Made by a program: the position numbers and the translations under genes. The notes under the pieces were generated by a model that made no database searches, was not told the DNA's origin, and saw nothing but the letters and a program-made list of their open reading frames with translations. From Candidatus Bathyarchaeota archaeon (GTDB lineage: Archaea > Thermoproteota > Bathyarchaeia > Bathyarchaeales > UBA233): a DNA stretch of 28,777 nucleotides. This document shows, in pieces, positions 7,268 through 15,286 of the stretch (the stretch's first letter is position 1; each line of letters begins with the position of its first letter). The stretch covers positions 1 through 28,777 of the forward strand of contig JARYMR010000007.1 in NCBI GenBank assembly GCA_029907045.1, in the 5' to 3' direction.

Positions 7268-7837
7268 ATGGGCTATGAAAACAAAAAAGTTGCTGGATTC
7301 CTCCTGCTTGTTGGCGCTGTCCAGTTTGTTTTGGGAATGATTGTTTCAGAGGCGCTTTATCCTGGCTATAGCACTTCAGGTAATTATATAAGCGACCTTG
7401 GTGTTGGAGAGTCCGCTTTAATTTTTAACTCTTCAATTATATTGTTGGGCGTTTTCATTGTTGCTGGCGCTTATTTCGTCCTGCGGGCTTTCAATTCTAA
7501 AGTTTTCTCTCTTTTGTTGGCTATAACTGGCATTGGCGCCATAGGCGTAGGTATATTTACAGAGCATTTTGGCATAGCGCATACAGTTTTTTCTTTGATA
7601 ACCTTTTTGTTTGCTGGAATCTCCATAATAGTTTCAAGCAAATTCGAAAGGCCACCGCTCTCATACCTCTCCATCATTTTGGGCGCTGCTTCGCTTGTTT
7701 CGCTTGTGCTTTTCGGGACTGGTGTGGATTTAGGGTTGGGCAAGGGTGGAATGGAACGCATGATTGCCTATCCAGTTTTGCTTGGCGCTATAGGTTTAGG
7801 CGGCTATTTCATTGGCGATTCAAAAGATGGCAAATAA
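7268..7837 (+). CDS. DUF998-family membrane protein
   Basis: This is a membrane protein of 189 residues with about six hydrophobic segments, resembling the DUF998 family of uncharacterised archaeal and bacterial proteins. The pattern near the N-terminus, KKVAGFLLLVGAVQFVLG, then LYPGYSTSGNYISDLG, is typical of that family; GIFTEHFGIAHTVFSLI lies in the middle and AYPVLLGAIGLGGYFIG near the end. An in-frame ATG at 7244 lies only 10 bases after the tRNA-Pro CCA; the ATG at 7268 gives the normal family N-terminus and is preferred. No ribosome binding site is visible, so it may be leaderless or share the tRNA transcript. Function is unknown. Confidence 0.85.
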   Translation: MGYENKKVAGFLLLVGAVQFVLGMIVSEALYPGYSTSGNYISDLGVGESALIFNSSIILLGVFIVAGAYFVLRAFNSKVFSLLLAITGIGAIGVGIFTEHFGIAHTVFSLITFLFAGISIIVSSKFERPPLSYLSIILGAASLVSLVLFGTGVDLGLGKGGMERMIAYPVLLGAIGLGGYFIGDSKDGK

Positions 7838-7862
7838 GCGCTGTTGCGGAATTTTAGGCAAG

Positions 7863-7910
7863 TTTAATATAAGAAGAGAAGAGATAAAAGTGAATATAAT
7901 GTGTAGGTGA
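7863..7910 (+). promoter_or_regulatory. TATA-like box and ribosome binding site of the bacterioferritin-like gene
   Basis: TTTAATATAA at 7863-7872 resembles a TATA box with predicted start near 7893. GGTGA at 7906-7910 lies 5 bases before the ATG at 7916 and argues against the in-frame GTG at 7907. Confidence 0.55.
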
Positions 7911-7915
7911 AAAGT

Positions 7916-8335
7916 ATGGCATCTAAGAAACTTTTAGAAATGCTAAACGATGCAATAGCCAGAGAAATGCAAGTTTCCATACAGTACATGTGGCAGCACG
8001 TTCAATGGGGCGGCGTTAAAGGCTTCGCAGTCCAAGATGAATTGAAAAACATAGCCATAACTGAGATGAAACATGCTGAAGCCATTGCCGAAAGACTTTT
8101 CTATTTGGGTGGCACCCCAACAACAAAACCCACAGAGATTGTTGTTGGCAAAAATCTTAAGGAAATGATAACCCGCGATGTGAAGGATGAAGAAAATGCC
8201 ATAAAGCTTTACAAGGAAATTATAGCTCAAGCGCAAAAGGAAAAGGATGAAACCACAGCCTTCCTGTTCATGGGCATTCTGAAAGATGAAGAAGAACATC
8301 ACGACACTTTCACAACGCTTCTTGAAGAAATATAG
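7916..8335 (+). CDS. Bacterioferritin-like diiron protein
   Basis: This is a four-helix ferritin-like protein of 139 residues that probably oxidises and stores iron or protects from oxygen stress. All six ferroxidase ligands of bacterioferritin can be aligned with a constant shift of one: E17, E50, H53, E93, E126 and H129. M51, between E50 and H53, matches the heme-ligand methionine of bacterioferritin, so heme binding at a dimer interface is possible. The protein stops just after helix D (HHDTFTTLLEEI) and lacks the short fifth helix of 158-residue bacterioferritins, which shapes the four-fold channels of the 24-mer; assembly may differ. It stands alone with its own TATA-like box and GGTGA site. 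Family call is firm; storage versus Dps-like role is open. Confidence 0.88.
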   Translation: MASKKLLEMLNDAIAREMQVSIQYMWQHVQWGGVKGFAVQDELKNIAITEMKHAEAIAERLFYLGGTPTTKPTEIVVGKNLKEMITRDVKDEENAIKLYKEIIAQAQKEKDETTAFLFMGILKDEEEHHDTFTTLLEEI

Positions 8336-8397
8336 AGCATAAACTATAACCTAATCGCATTTCCCTATTTTTATCTATAATGAGGTAAGGGCTAGAA

Positions 8398-8822
8398 TTG
8401 AGTTTAGAAGAGTATTGGAGAAAAAGAAACTTCACGAAAACAACAGAGCCAAAAGGCGAAAACAAAATCTACGTAATCCAAAAACATGCAGCCACCCATC
8501 TGCATTATGACTTCGTTTGGAAATGGATGGCGTATTAAAAAGTTGGGCTATCCCAAAAGAACCACCCACTACGCCGGGCGTTCGAAGATTGGCTGTGGAG
8601 GTGGAAGACCATCCAGTTGAATATGCAAATTTTGAAGGCACAATTCCACAAGGCGAGTATGGAGCGGGCATCGTGGAAATTTGGGATAAAGGAACGTATA
8701 GACTGTTAGAGCGAAAGGAAGACAAGCTCATCGTAGAAATTAATGGTAATAGGCTTAGTGGCATTTATGTGCTTATGAGATTTAAAGATAAGAAAAATTG
8801 GCTTTTCTTCAAAAAGAAGTAA
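8398..8822 (+). pseudogene. Stand-alone LigD-type 3'-phosphoesterase, split by a -1 frameshift
   Basis: The phosphoesterase domain of bacterial DNA ligase D trims 3' ends of DNA breaks and exists as a stand-alone protein in some archaea. From TTG 8398 the first frame reads [16 protein letters not shown], holding the metal-binding His-His-Asp set, then loses register at about 8512-8514 and stops after another ten codons. The frame one base back continues [18 protein letters not shown] and then [23 protein letters not shown], the other hallmark blocks, to the TAA at 8822. Restoring one base in TTC-GTT gives a full 141-residue enzyme of normal length with all motifs. No ligase or Ku gene is near. 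Either a sequencing or assembly error or recent inactivation fits; there is no slippery heptamer here. A TTG at 8517 could start only a truncated 101-residue product lacking the metal site. Confidence 0.85.
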
Positions 8823-8834
8823 AGAATAAAGCGC

Positions 8835-9119
8835 TTATTCTTCTTCTTTTCCGGCTTCTCCCTTTCCTACAACTTCGGCTTCGGCGAATCTTCTGCTTAT
8901 TCTTGTTATTTTTATTTTGACATGGTCGCCTGGTTTAGTGTTTGGTATAAAGGTTACTAAGCCTTGTATTCTGGCTATGCCTTCTCCACGGCGGCTTGTC
9001 TCTTGAACGTCAACTTCGTATTCTTTTCCAAGCTCCACGGGTTTTGGAGGGAATCTGCCTCCGCTTCTTCCTCGTCCTCTGAATCCTCTTCTTGGGCCGA
9101 AGCTTCTTCTTTCTTCCAT
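8835..9119 (-). CDS. Small TRAM-domain protein with RG-rich N-terminus
   Basis: This is a 94-residue protein with an arginine/glycine-rich N-terminal tail (RRGFRGRGRSGGRF) and a TRAM domain, a small beta-barrel that binds RNA and is also found in MiaB and TrmA-type enzymes. The TRAM core runs from about residue 28: LGKEYEVDVQETSRRGEGIARIQGLVTF and KPGDHVKIKITRISRRFAEAEVVG. Stand-alone archaeal TRAM proteins have been described as RNA-binding, chaperone-like factors. A reading frame extends to 9137, but GAGGTGA lies before the ATG at 9119, which is preferred. It is the last gene of a TRAM / OB-fold / TRAM unit; the gap to the OB-fold gene is 45 bases. Confidence 0.9.
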   Translation of the reverse strand: MEERRSFGPRRGFRGRGRSGGRFPPKPVELGKEYEVDVQETSRRGEGIARIQGLVTFIPNTKPGDHVKIKITRISRRFAEAEVVGKGEAGKEEE

Positions 9120-9164
9120 GCGGTTTTCACCTCTCATTTCGTTAATAAAATGGGTTTCCGCGTT

Positions 9165-9455
9165 TTACTCAACTGTCAGTTTTCCATGTTTTCCAACGTT
9201 TAGCTGGATTTCTCCTCTGAAGCTTGTGATGTAGCCGTTTTCCACTTTGACTGTGTCATTGACATTTACCTGATTTATTTGTTCATTCCATAGGGTCATT
9301 TTTATTTTTCCTGTTTCGTCTGCGATGATGGTTGTTGCCACTTTGTATGTTTCATCTTTGAATCTTGATAAAACCTCGTGTGTTTCAGATTTCTCTAAAA
9401 CTTTGGCTTCTATGCTGACGTTTTTCATTCCGTTTCGTAAATCCCTTATTTTCAA
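9165..9455 (-). CDS. Single OB-fold protein, single-stranded DNA-binding (RPA/SSB-like)
   Basis: This is a 96-residue protein forming one OB fold of the RPA70/SOSS-B type. The diagnostic blocks are VSIEAKVLEKSETHEV, TTIIADETGKIKMTLWNEQ and VNVNDTVKVENGYITSFRGE followed by IQLNVGKHGKL, all typical of archaeal single-stranded nucleic-acid-binding OB proteins. It has no acidic C-terminal tail of the bacterial or crenarchaeal SSB kind, so it may be an accessory OB protein rather than the main SSB. The start is TTG at 9455, decided by GGAGG (CCTCC on plus at 9462-9466) just upstream, which overlaps the end of the preceding TRAM gene. Its position between two TRAM genes suggests a joint nucleic-acid role. 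Confidence 0.88.
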   Translation of the reverse strand: MKIRDLRNGMKNVSIEAKVLEKSETHEVLSRFKDETYKVATTIIADETGKIKMTLWNEQINQVNVNDTVKVENGYITSFRGEIQLNVGKHGKLTVE

Positions 9456-9467
9456 TTTTGTCCTCCG

Positions 9468-9752
9468 TTAAGCTATTTTTTCCGCGACGGCAAACTTTTC
9501 CCGAACCGTTAAAATTCGGACTTTAACACGTTCGCCTATTTTGCTGCGGGGCACGAAGATTAGATAGTTTTGGATTCTTGCTATTCCGTCGCCTCTGCTT
9601 CCAATATCGTCTATGACAACTTCTAGTTCTTGGTTTTCTTTCACAGGGGTCATTTGGAAAAATGGTCTTGATGAGCGGAATCTACTGTGGCTTCCATATC
9701 TCCTTGGTTTTCTTGGAGCGTTTTTTGTTTTTTCTGGTAGCCTTCTTGGCAT
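9468..9752 (-). CDS. Small TRAM-domain protein with basic N-terminal tail
   Basis: This is a 94-residue protein with a basic, unstructured-looking N-terminal tail rich in Arg, Lys and Pro (RRYGSHSRFRSSRP) followed by a TRAM domain from about residue 38: NQELEVVIDDIGSRGDGIAR, IQNYLIFVPRS, IGERVKVRILTVREKFAVAE. It is the first gene of a three-gene minus-strand operon with the OB-fold protein and a second TRAM protein; its stop is 12 bases before the OB-fold start. The two TRAM proteins differ enough to be old paralogs. RNA binding is expected from the domain; the target is unknown. Confidence 0.9.
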   Translation of the reverse strand: MPRRLPEKTKNAPRKPRRYGSHSRFRSSRPFFQMTPVKENQELEVVIDDIGSRGDGIARIQNYLIFVPRSKIGERVKVRILTVREKFAVAEKIA

Positions 9753-9920
9753 ATTTTGTTTTCGTCCTTATCGCGGAACCAGCCTTTTCCACCATAAAAC
9801 CCATGTGCTATTCATGGACACTGAGCTTTTGGCTAAAGCTGGTTACAACAGAGAAAAAGCTTCCAACAATATAAAGATTGCTAACAAAGTTCACAATTTT
9901 CTCTAAAATTCTGTTGAAGA

Positions 9921-9929
9921 GTTAAATAT
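9921..9929 (+). promoter_or_regulatory. TATA-like box of the ABC / surface protein operon
   Basis: GTTAAATATG at 9921-9930 is centred about 27 bases before the ATG at 9952, which suggests a leaderless transcript beginning at that ATG. It also argues against the in-frame ATG at 9928, which would lie inside the promoter. Confidence 0.5.
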
Positions 9930-9951
9930 GCATGAAGGATGGTGTATTTTT

Positions 9952-10722
9952 ATGGAAGCAATTAAATTAATGGTGGCGAGGATTAAGGTGCAACAACCAA
10001 CCCCATCAAAACCTATAATTCAACTTGTAAACGTGTGTAAGGAATATAAGGTTGGAACCACTTACACAAGCGCTTTAAAAAGTGTAAACTTCAAGGTATA
10101 CCGTGGGCAGCTCATTGCCATAATGGGGCCTTCTGGTTCAGGGAAAACAACGCTTCTAAACATGATAGGCCTTCTGGATAGACCAACTAAGGGTTTTGTC
10201 TTCTTCGATGGATTTGATGTTTCAAAGTTTGATGATAAAACTTTGGCTGACTTGAGAAATAGTAAACTGGGTTTCGTTTTCCAGACATTCAACCTTATCA
10301 GTAGACTAACGGTTTTTGAAAACATAGAGTTGCCATTAATACCTAAGGGAATTCCAAGAAGGATGAGGGTTGAAATGGTTAAAGAGGCGTTAACTAAAGT
10401 CGGAGGAGATGAAAGGTGGCTTAATAAAAAGCCAACTCAACTTTCAGGAGGCGAACAACAGCGCGTCGCAATTGCAAGGGCCATAGTTGGAAAACCAGTT
10501 GTTGTGTTAGCTGACGAGCCTACGGGTAATTTGGATAGGGCTTCAGCAAAAGTTGTTGTTGAAACTTTTCTTAACCTTAACAAGGCGGGGCACACAGTAA
10601 TAGTTGTGACACATGATCCGGAAGTTGCAAATTGCATGGAACAAATATACGTTATTAGAGATGGGACAATTGTAGGCGAATTTATGCCTAATAAAGCCGA
10701 GTCACTTATTAATAAGGCATAA
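9952..10722 (+). CDS. ABC transporter ATP-binding protein, MacB/LolD type
   Basis: This is a 256-residue ATPase of the MacB/LolD/FtsE group that drives FtsX-like permeases. Visible motifs: Walker A GPSGSGKT, the Q-loop in FVFQTFNLISRL, the signature LSGGEQQRVAIARA, Walker B VVLADEPTGNLD, and the switch His in VVTHDPEV. The start at 9952 is chosen because a TATA-like box lies 27 bases upstream. It is followed 26 bases later by a large anchored surface protein and then by an FtsX-type permease, so the three likely form one mechanotransmission-type ABC complex, with the surface protein as the extracytoplasmic part. The cargo or process is unknown. Confidence 0.93.
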   Translation: MEAIKLMVARIKVQQPTPSKPIIQLVNVCKEYKVGTTYTSALKSVNFKVYRGQLIAIMGPSGSGKTTLLNMIGLLDRPTKGFVFFDGFDVSKFDDKTLADLRNSKLGFVFQTFNLISRLTVFENIELPLIPKGIPRRMRVEMVKEALTKVGGDERWLNKKPTQLSGGEQQRVAIARAIVGKPVVVLADEPTGNLDRASAKVVVETFLNLNKAGHTVIVVTHDPEVANCMEQIYVIRDGTIVGEFMPNKAESLINKA

Positions 10723-10748
10723 ACTCAAAATGTTAAGTGTGATGACAC

Positions 10749-13700
10749 ATGAAAGCCCGTAAGAAAATATCAACTTTCATGTTGGCTATAATGTTAATTT
10801 CGCAGTGCATAACCATTTTCATGAGAAACGTGGCTTTTGGAAATGCTGAAGACTTCGCCATAAAAAATGTTAATGTTAGGTCTTCTGTTGATACCGCATA
10901 CATCTATCCTGGCAGCAGCAGAGTGAACTTAAAAATTGAAGCGGCATACCAGAATGGTACCCCAGCCCAAAACGTAGTCGGATGGCTTAACACAACAGCA
11001 GGTATAGGGTTCAACTCCCAAAGTGGCGCATGTTCTCCAGCAAGGCTCCTCAATGGGAGCATAGCAGAAAACGTCACGCTTAACACTCATGTGACATTTG
11101 AATATTTGCTTGACATAAATAGCTCCCTAGAGCCAGGCGATTATAAACTAACACTTAACATAACCTATGTAAAAGAGAGCAGCATCACATTTGAGGTTCT
11201 TCCCCCAATAAACCTGACAGTTTCGCCTTATCCACCAATCTCTTTAAGGGTTGTGGACGCTTATTTTTCGCCAGCTTCTTATCCAAGTTCCGTTGACACG
11301 AACCTTTACGTTGTATTAGAGAATAATGGTAGCTGCTCCATCAGCTCGGCCAACTTCAACGTTACGCTTCCAGAAAACTTTACAATTGAAAATCCACGGG
11401 CAAGCGTCGGATTCGTTGACATTGGAGACCGTTTCACGTTAACGTTTACGGGAGTGAGCATACCAGTAAATGCTGGTCTTGGCGTATACAACATTTCCAT
11501 TTATGCCGATTGCAGCGCGAGGACAGAGGATGGAGTAACCTACAGCAGCTCAGCGTCAATCGAAGCTTTAGTTGCCGTGGAGAGTCCGCCTCCAGAAGAA
11601 CCATTAATGGTTGCAAATGTAAACACGCTTTATAACGGTGCTCCAGCGCCACTGCTTCCATCAGCAAGGAACATAGTATTACGAGTCTACCTCATTAACA
11701 GACTTCCAGACACTATAAGCGCCATGTCAGTGAACGCTACACTTCCAAACGGGATTTTTGTCAGAGCCATTTCGGGAACATACATCAACGGAATAGCGCC
11801 TGGCGGAACATGCTACGTTGACCTAACATTGGATGTTAACCCAGAAACTGAAATAGGATTGACGGCGGGCACGTTGAACATAACCTATTTGCGGATAGTT
11901 TCTGGTTCCTCATTCCTAATGAATCAAACTGTAGGCTTTCCAGTAAACGTGGAAAGCGAGCACAGCTATTTATCCGAGTTAGCTTTTGTTGAGGCTTATT
12001 GGGGTTATCCAGACCCCACGCCCGCTTACTCTACTTCGCGGTATGTGCCGTTAACAATTAGGCTTGTCAACGATGGACGTTTTGACGTTCACGGCGTTGT
12101 TGTAAACGCTTCGTCGCCATATCTTACGCCAATAAAAGATTCTGATGCAATCGCCGCTGCCGTTGCCAGCGGAGGATCTTGCACAGCAGTCCTTTATTTT
12201 GACGTGAATACTGATGCTCCAACCATTCCAGTAGAAATCCATGTAAGATATGTGTTTACAGAGTTTGGAACCCATATCAGCGTGTTTAGGAACTTTACGG
12301 CCCCCATGCCCGTTGAGAGTTACCCAGCGTCAGAGAGCATTTTATTACTTGTTGGTGCTGGATGGCAAAACAACGTAAACGTTTTCCCGAGAACAAGCAA
12401 CGCAACATTCCAAGTAACATTGGCGAATAGAGCGCCCTTCTCAATAAGCGGAGTAAATCTGAAACTGAACCTTCCTTCTGGGATGAGTTCAAAGGGACTT
12501 AGCGAAGCAACAGCATACATTGAAGGTCCAGTGCGAAGTCTAGCCACGTTCACGGCTTCATTTACAGTTTCAGTCGGCGACGTATCTCCTGGAAATTATG
12601 ATGCGGATTTGACTGTGGACTGCATATTGCTTTCTGGCGGACCAGGCGTTAGGCGCGTCGAAGAGTTCACATTACAGATAGGCGTTAATGATGACCGATT
12701 TGCTTTGGAAGTTGTGGATACAAGATGGTATGAGGGTTCTGTTGGACCCAACACTTATGGCGCCCACCTAATAATTCTGGTTAGGAACGTTTATGTTGAC
12801 GGACTTCACGGTGCCATACTCAAACTTGAATTGCCAGAGGGAATCTACAATTCAGCAGACAACACAAGTATCGTTAACGCTGCACCACTATCAGTGCAGT
12901 TGCAACTGCCCCTACAAACACAGAACCTCGCCGAAATCCTAAACGCCTTTCTGGGCTCCCAACAAGCCAGCACAACACAAGTCTACGGCAGAGGCGACAT
13001 TCTAACCTTCATGTTCAGCCTCAACCTTTTCGATGTGGAAGTTGGAAACTACATATTTGATGGAAAATTATCTTACATTGACGCTTGGAATGGCAACGGA
13101 GAAATCTTTTTGGCAGTTCCAGTTGCCATACTGGGTAAGGCGGGATACATTGGCTTAATTATGACTGAAAGCATCAGCGTTAGAAGCCGCTATGTTAACA
13201 CTTCGCTTACACTAGTGAATTATGGCAGTTCGCCAGTTTATGACGCTTACGTTGTGGTTACGCCTTATCAGGGAATGCCAATCTTAATAGCATCGCCAAC
13301 TGTGAACCATGTTGAGAGAATACTCCCAGAAGAAAGCCTCGAAATTCCTTTATCACTAGCTTATAATCCTCTTGGCTTCTATTCGCAAACTGGTGGAGTT
13401 TCCTCCATAACTTATGGGCCGGTCCCTCTCATGGTATCAATCTTTTACAGAGATTCATGCGGCTACTCTCAAATGTTTAACAATTCAATAGTAGTGGTTG
13501 TTGAGCCTTTCATAGACCTCGTACTGAGAAATGTTAGAGCAACAGGGACAAACGCATCATCAACAGTGACTGGGATTATCGTTAATTATGGTTCATCAAC
13601 AGCCTATCGTGTAGAGGCAGAACTAAAAATTGGCGAAACCGCAGAATCATCTTTTATAGGCGACATCGACCCAGGTTCGGAGGTAGCCTTCAGAGTGGAC

Positions 13701-13949
13701 ATAAACAAGTATGCAAGCTCTGCCATTTTAGCAGTGAAATACTACGACGTGTTTAACAAGTTGGATTCAAAACAGATAAACGTCAACGTAACCTTGCAAG
13801 AAGCACCTGTGCCTCCACAAACTCAAGCCGAACAGTTCCCAATTGAAAGGTGGATTATTGTGGCAGGTGTGCTTGTCTTTTTAGCAGTGTCTACTGTTTT
13901 AATTTACAGAATGGCAAAGAAAACGAAAATTGAAAGTAGCAGCCCTTGA
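10749..13949 (+). CDS. Large secreted, membrane-anchored COG1361-type surface protein
   Basis: This is a 1066-residue protein with a signal sequence (basic MKARKK, then a hydrophobic stretch to about residue 31), a long extracytoplasmic part and a C-terminal transmembrane anchor at about 1035-1054 followed by a short basic tail (RMAKKTKIESSSP). The outer part is built of about eight tandem Ig-like/CARDB-like modules of 100-140 residues, each with a pattern of LxVxLxNxG early and GxYxxxLxxxY late; starts are near 35, 160, 288, 410, 535, 655, 808 and 930. This is the COG1361 S-layer-like architecture. Many NxS/T sequons suggest heavy N-glycosylation. It lies between an ABC ATPase and an FtsX-type permease and may act as their outer adaptor or sensor, by analogy to MacA; that role is inference. 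Confidence 0.88.
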   Translation: MKARKKISTFMLAIMLISQCITIFMRNVAFGNAEDFAIKNVNVRSSVDTAYIYPGSSRVNLKIEAAYQNGTPAQNVVGWLNTTAGIGFNSQSGACSPARLLNGSIAENVTLNTHVTFEYLLDINSSLEPGDYKLTLNITYVKESSITFEVLPPINLTVSPYPPISLRVVDAYFSPASYPSSVDTNLYVVLENNGSCSISSANFNVTLPENFTIENPRASVGFVDIGDRFTLTFTGVSIPVNAGLGVYNISIYADCSARTEDGVTYSSSASIEALVAVESPPPEEPLMVANVNTLYNGAPAPLLPSARNIVLRVYLINRLPDTISAMSVNATLPNGIFVRAISGTYINGIAPGGTCYVDLTLDVNPETEIGLTAGTLNITYLRIVSGSSFLMNQTVGFPVNVESEHSYLSELAFVEAYWGYPDPTPAYSTSRYVPLTIRLVNDGRFDVHGVVVNASSPYLTPIKDSDAIAAAVASGGSCTAVLYFDVNTDAPTIPVEIHVRYVFTEFGTHISVFRNFTAPMPVESYPASESILLLVGAGWQNNVNVFPRTSNATFQVTLANRAPFSISGVNLKLNLPSGMSSKGLSEATAYIEGPVRSLATFTASFTVSVGDVSPGNYDADLTVDCILLSGGPGVRRVEEFTLQIGVNDDRFALEVVDTRWYEGSVGPNTYGAHLIILVRNVYVDGLHGAILKLELPEGIYNSADNTSIVNAAPLSVQLQLPLQTQNLAEILNAFLGSQQASTTQVYGRGDILTFMFSLNLFDVEVGNYIFDGKLSYIDAWNGNGEIFLAVPVAILGKAGYIGLIMTESISVRSRYVNTSLTLVNYGSSPVYDAYVVVTPYQGMPILIASPTVNHVERILPEESLEIPLSLAYNPLGFYSQTGGVSSITYGPVPLMVSIFYRDSCGYSQMFNNSIVVVVEPFIDLVLRNVRATGTNASSTVTGIIVNYGSSTAYRVEAELKIGETAESSFIGDIDPGSEVAFRVDINKYASSAILAVKYYDVFNKLDSKQINVNVTLQEAPVPPQTQAEQFPIERWIIVAGVLVFLAVSTVLIYRMAKKTKIESSSP

Positions 13950-13969
13950 GAGCGAGTGGTGAATTCTTA

Positions 13970-15181
13970 ATGCTCGTTGACTTTGTTAGGTTGTCTCTGA
14001 AAGCCTTAAGCGAAAGGAAAACCAGAGCTATCCTCACCATAGTAGGAATAGCTATTGGTCCATTAGTGCTTGTTATGATGAGCTCTGTTGTTGGAAGCTA
14101 TTCGAAATACATAGTTGAAAGGGTCACTTCTTTAGGGCAAAATGCCATCGCTGTTTTTCCTACCGAAAATTACCAGTTAGATGATGGAGACTTGGACTAT
14201 ATTAGAGCCATTTCAATGATCGAAAGAGCCGAGCCATTCTATAATACGCAAGGGATTTTAAAAAGGGGAAATGAGGAACTTAAGGTGTCAATATTTGCTG
14301 TAAACTATAATTTGCTTTTTGAGGCTATAGGAAGTCTAGAAATTGCAGAGGGCGAAGTTCCTCCCGAATCCAACATAATATACTCCATTATAGGAACAAA
14401 AATAGCCAATAAGGATAACGTGAAATATTTCAGTTTAGAAGACGTTTTGACGCTAACCATACCAAAGATTGAAAGTGGAAAAATAACTGGCAAAAAAACC
14501 ATTAATGTGGTTGCTGGAGCCATCCTAAAAGAATATGGCGGCGCCTTAATTGTTGACCCAGACTCAACGGTTTTCATGTGTTTGGAAGCTGGAAGAAGAC
14601 TTTTAGGGTTAAACAAATGGTCTGGAATTCTCGTTTTGGTAGGCAACCCAGCGGATGTAAAGCCTACTGTTTCAACGTTAAGGCAGCATTACGAGGAAAA
14701 AGTTCAGATAATAGCCTTCAGCTCAATCGCTGAAGCCATATCCAGCGTTACTGGAGCAATAGACTTCATAAACTTCTCCACATCGCTTTCAGCATTTGCC
14801 GTAGCAATCGCTGGAGTAGCAGCCACAATGATAACGTCTGTGATGGAGCGCACAAGAGAAATAGGAGTTATGAAGGCAATAGGCTACACGAATGGACAAA
14901 TACTCCTCCTAATACTAATGGAGTCAATAGTTATGAGTTTAGTCGGTGGTGCAGCAGGAATATCAATGGGCGTGGTAGGTGCACATATTCTCTCATCAAG
15001 AGGATTTACGATAGGCGGCATAGGTGAAAGCGGAATTGCCTTACGACTAAGCCCACTGATAACACCATACCTAATAATTCAAACACTAACGCTCACAATT
15101 CTAATAGGATTAGCTGGTGGGATTCTCCCAGCATACAGAGCATCAAAAATACCTCCAGTAGTAGCCTTAAGATACGAATAG
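13970..15181 (+). CDS. FtsX/MacB-type ABC transporter permease
   Basis: This is a 403-residue permease with MacB topology: a first membrane helix after RKTRAILTIVGIAIGPLVLV, a large extracytoplasmic domain of about 230 residues, and three C-terminal helices. The segment SVMERTREIGVMKAIGYTNG between helices is the conserved FtsX coupling motif that contacts the ATPase. The frame extends upstream to 13946, but GGTGA before the ATG at 13970 (MLVDFVRLSLKAL) fixes the start. It follows the surface protein by 20 bases and shares its operon. Such permeases usually do not move substrates across the membrane but pass mechanical force to outer partners, which fits the neighbouring anchored protein. Confidence 0.92.
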   Translation: MLVDFVRLSLKALSERKTRAILTIVGIAIGPLVLVMMSSVVGSYSKYIVERVTSLGQNAIAVFPTENYQLDDGDLDYIRAISMIERAEPFYNTQGILKRGNEELKVSIFAVNYNLLFEAIGSLEIAEGEVPPESNIIYSIIGTKIANKDNVKYFSLEDVLTLTIPKIESGKITGKKTINVVAGAILKEYGGALIVDPDSTVFMCLEAGRRLLGLNKWSGILVLVGNPADVKPTVSTLRQHYEEKVQIIAFSSIAEAISSVTGAIDFINFSTSLSAFAVAIAGVAATMITSVMERTREIGVMKAIGYTNGQILLLILMESIVMSLVGGAAGISMGVVGAHILSSRGFTIGGIGESGIALRLSPLITPYLIIQTLTLTILIGLAGGILPAYRASKIPPVVALRYE

Positions 15182-15286
15182 TAGGAATAAACATCCACTG
15201 ATGCCTTTAGGCTAAAAGAAAGCTCACGAGTATGCTGCTTGTGTACAAGCTAACTGGCACTGTTTTATAAACTCCGCTTTTAATTT

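Noticed and set aside
7943..8302. A 119-residue minus-strand open frame
   Set aside because: It is the antisense shadow of the bacterioferritin-like gene, in which all diiron ligands are conserved on the plus strand.
9613..9906. Plus-strand open frame running out of the TRAM gene into the next gap
   Set aside because: It is antisense to a TRAM gene for half its length, lacks a ribosome binding site and has no family features; the gap 9753-9951 shows only the ABC operon promoter.
15237..15250. Hairpin GCTTG-TGTA-CAAGC between convergent genes
   Set aside because: A short stem with no clear following T-run; it could arise by chance and archaeal termination does not need it.
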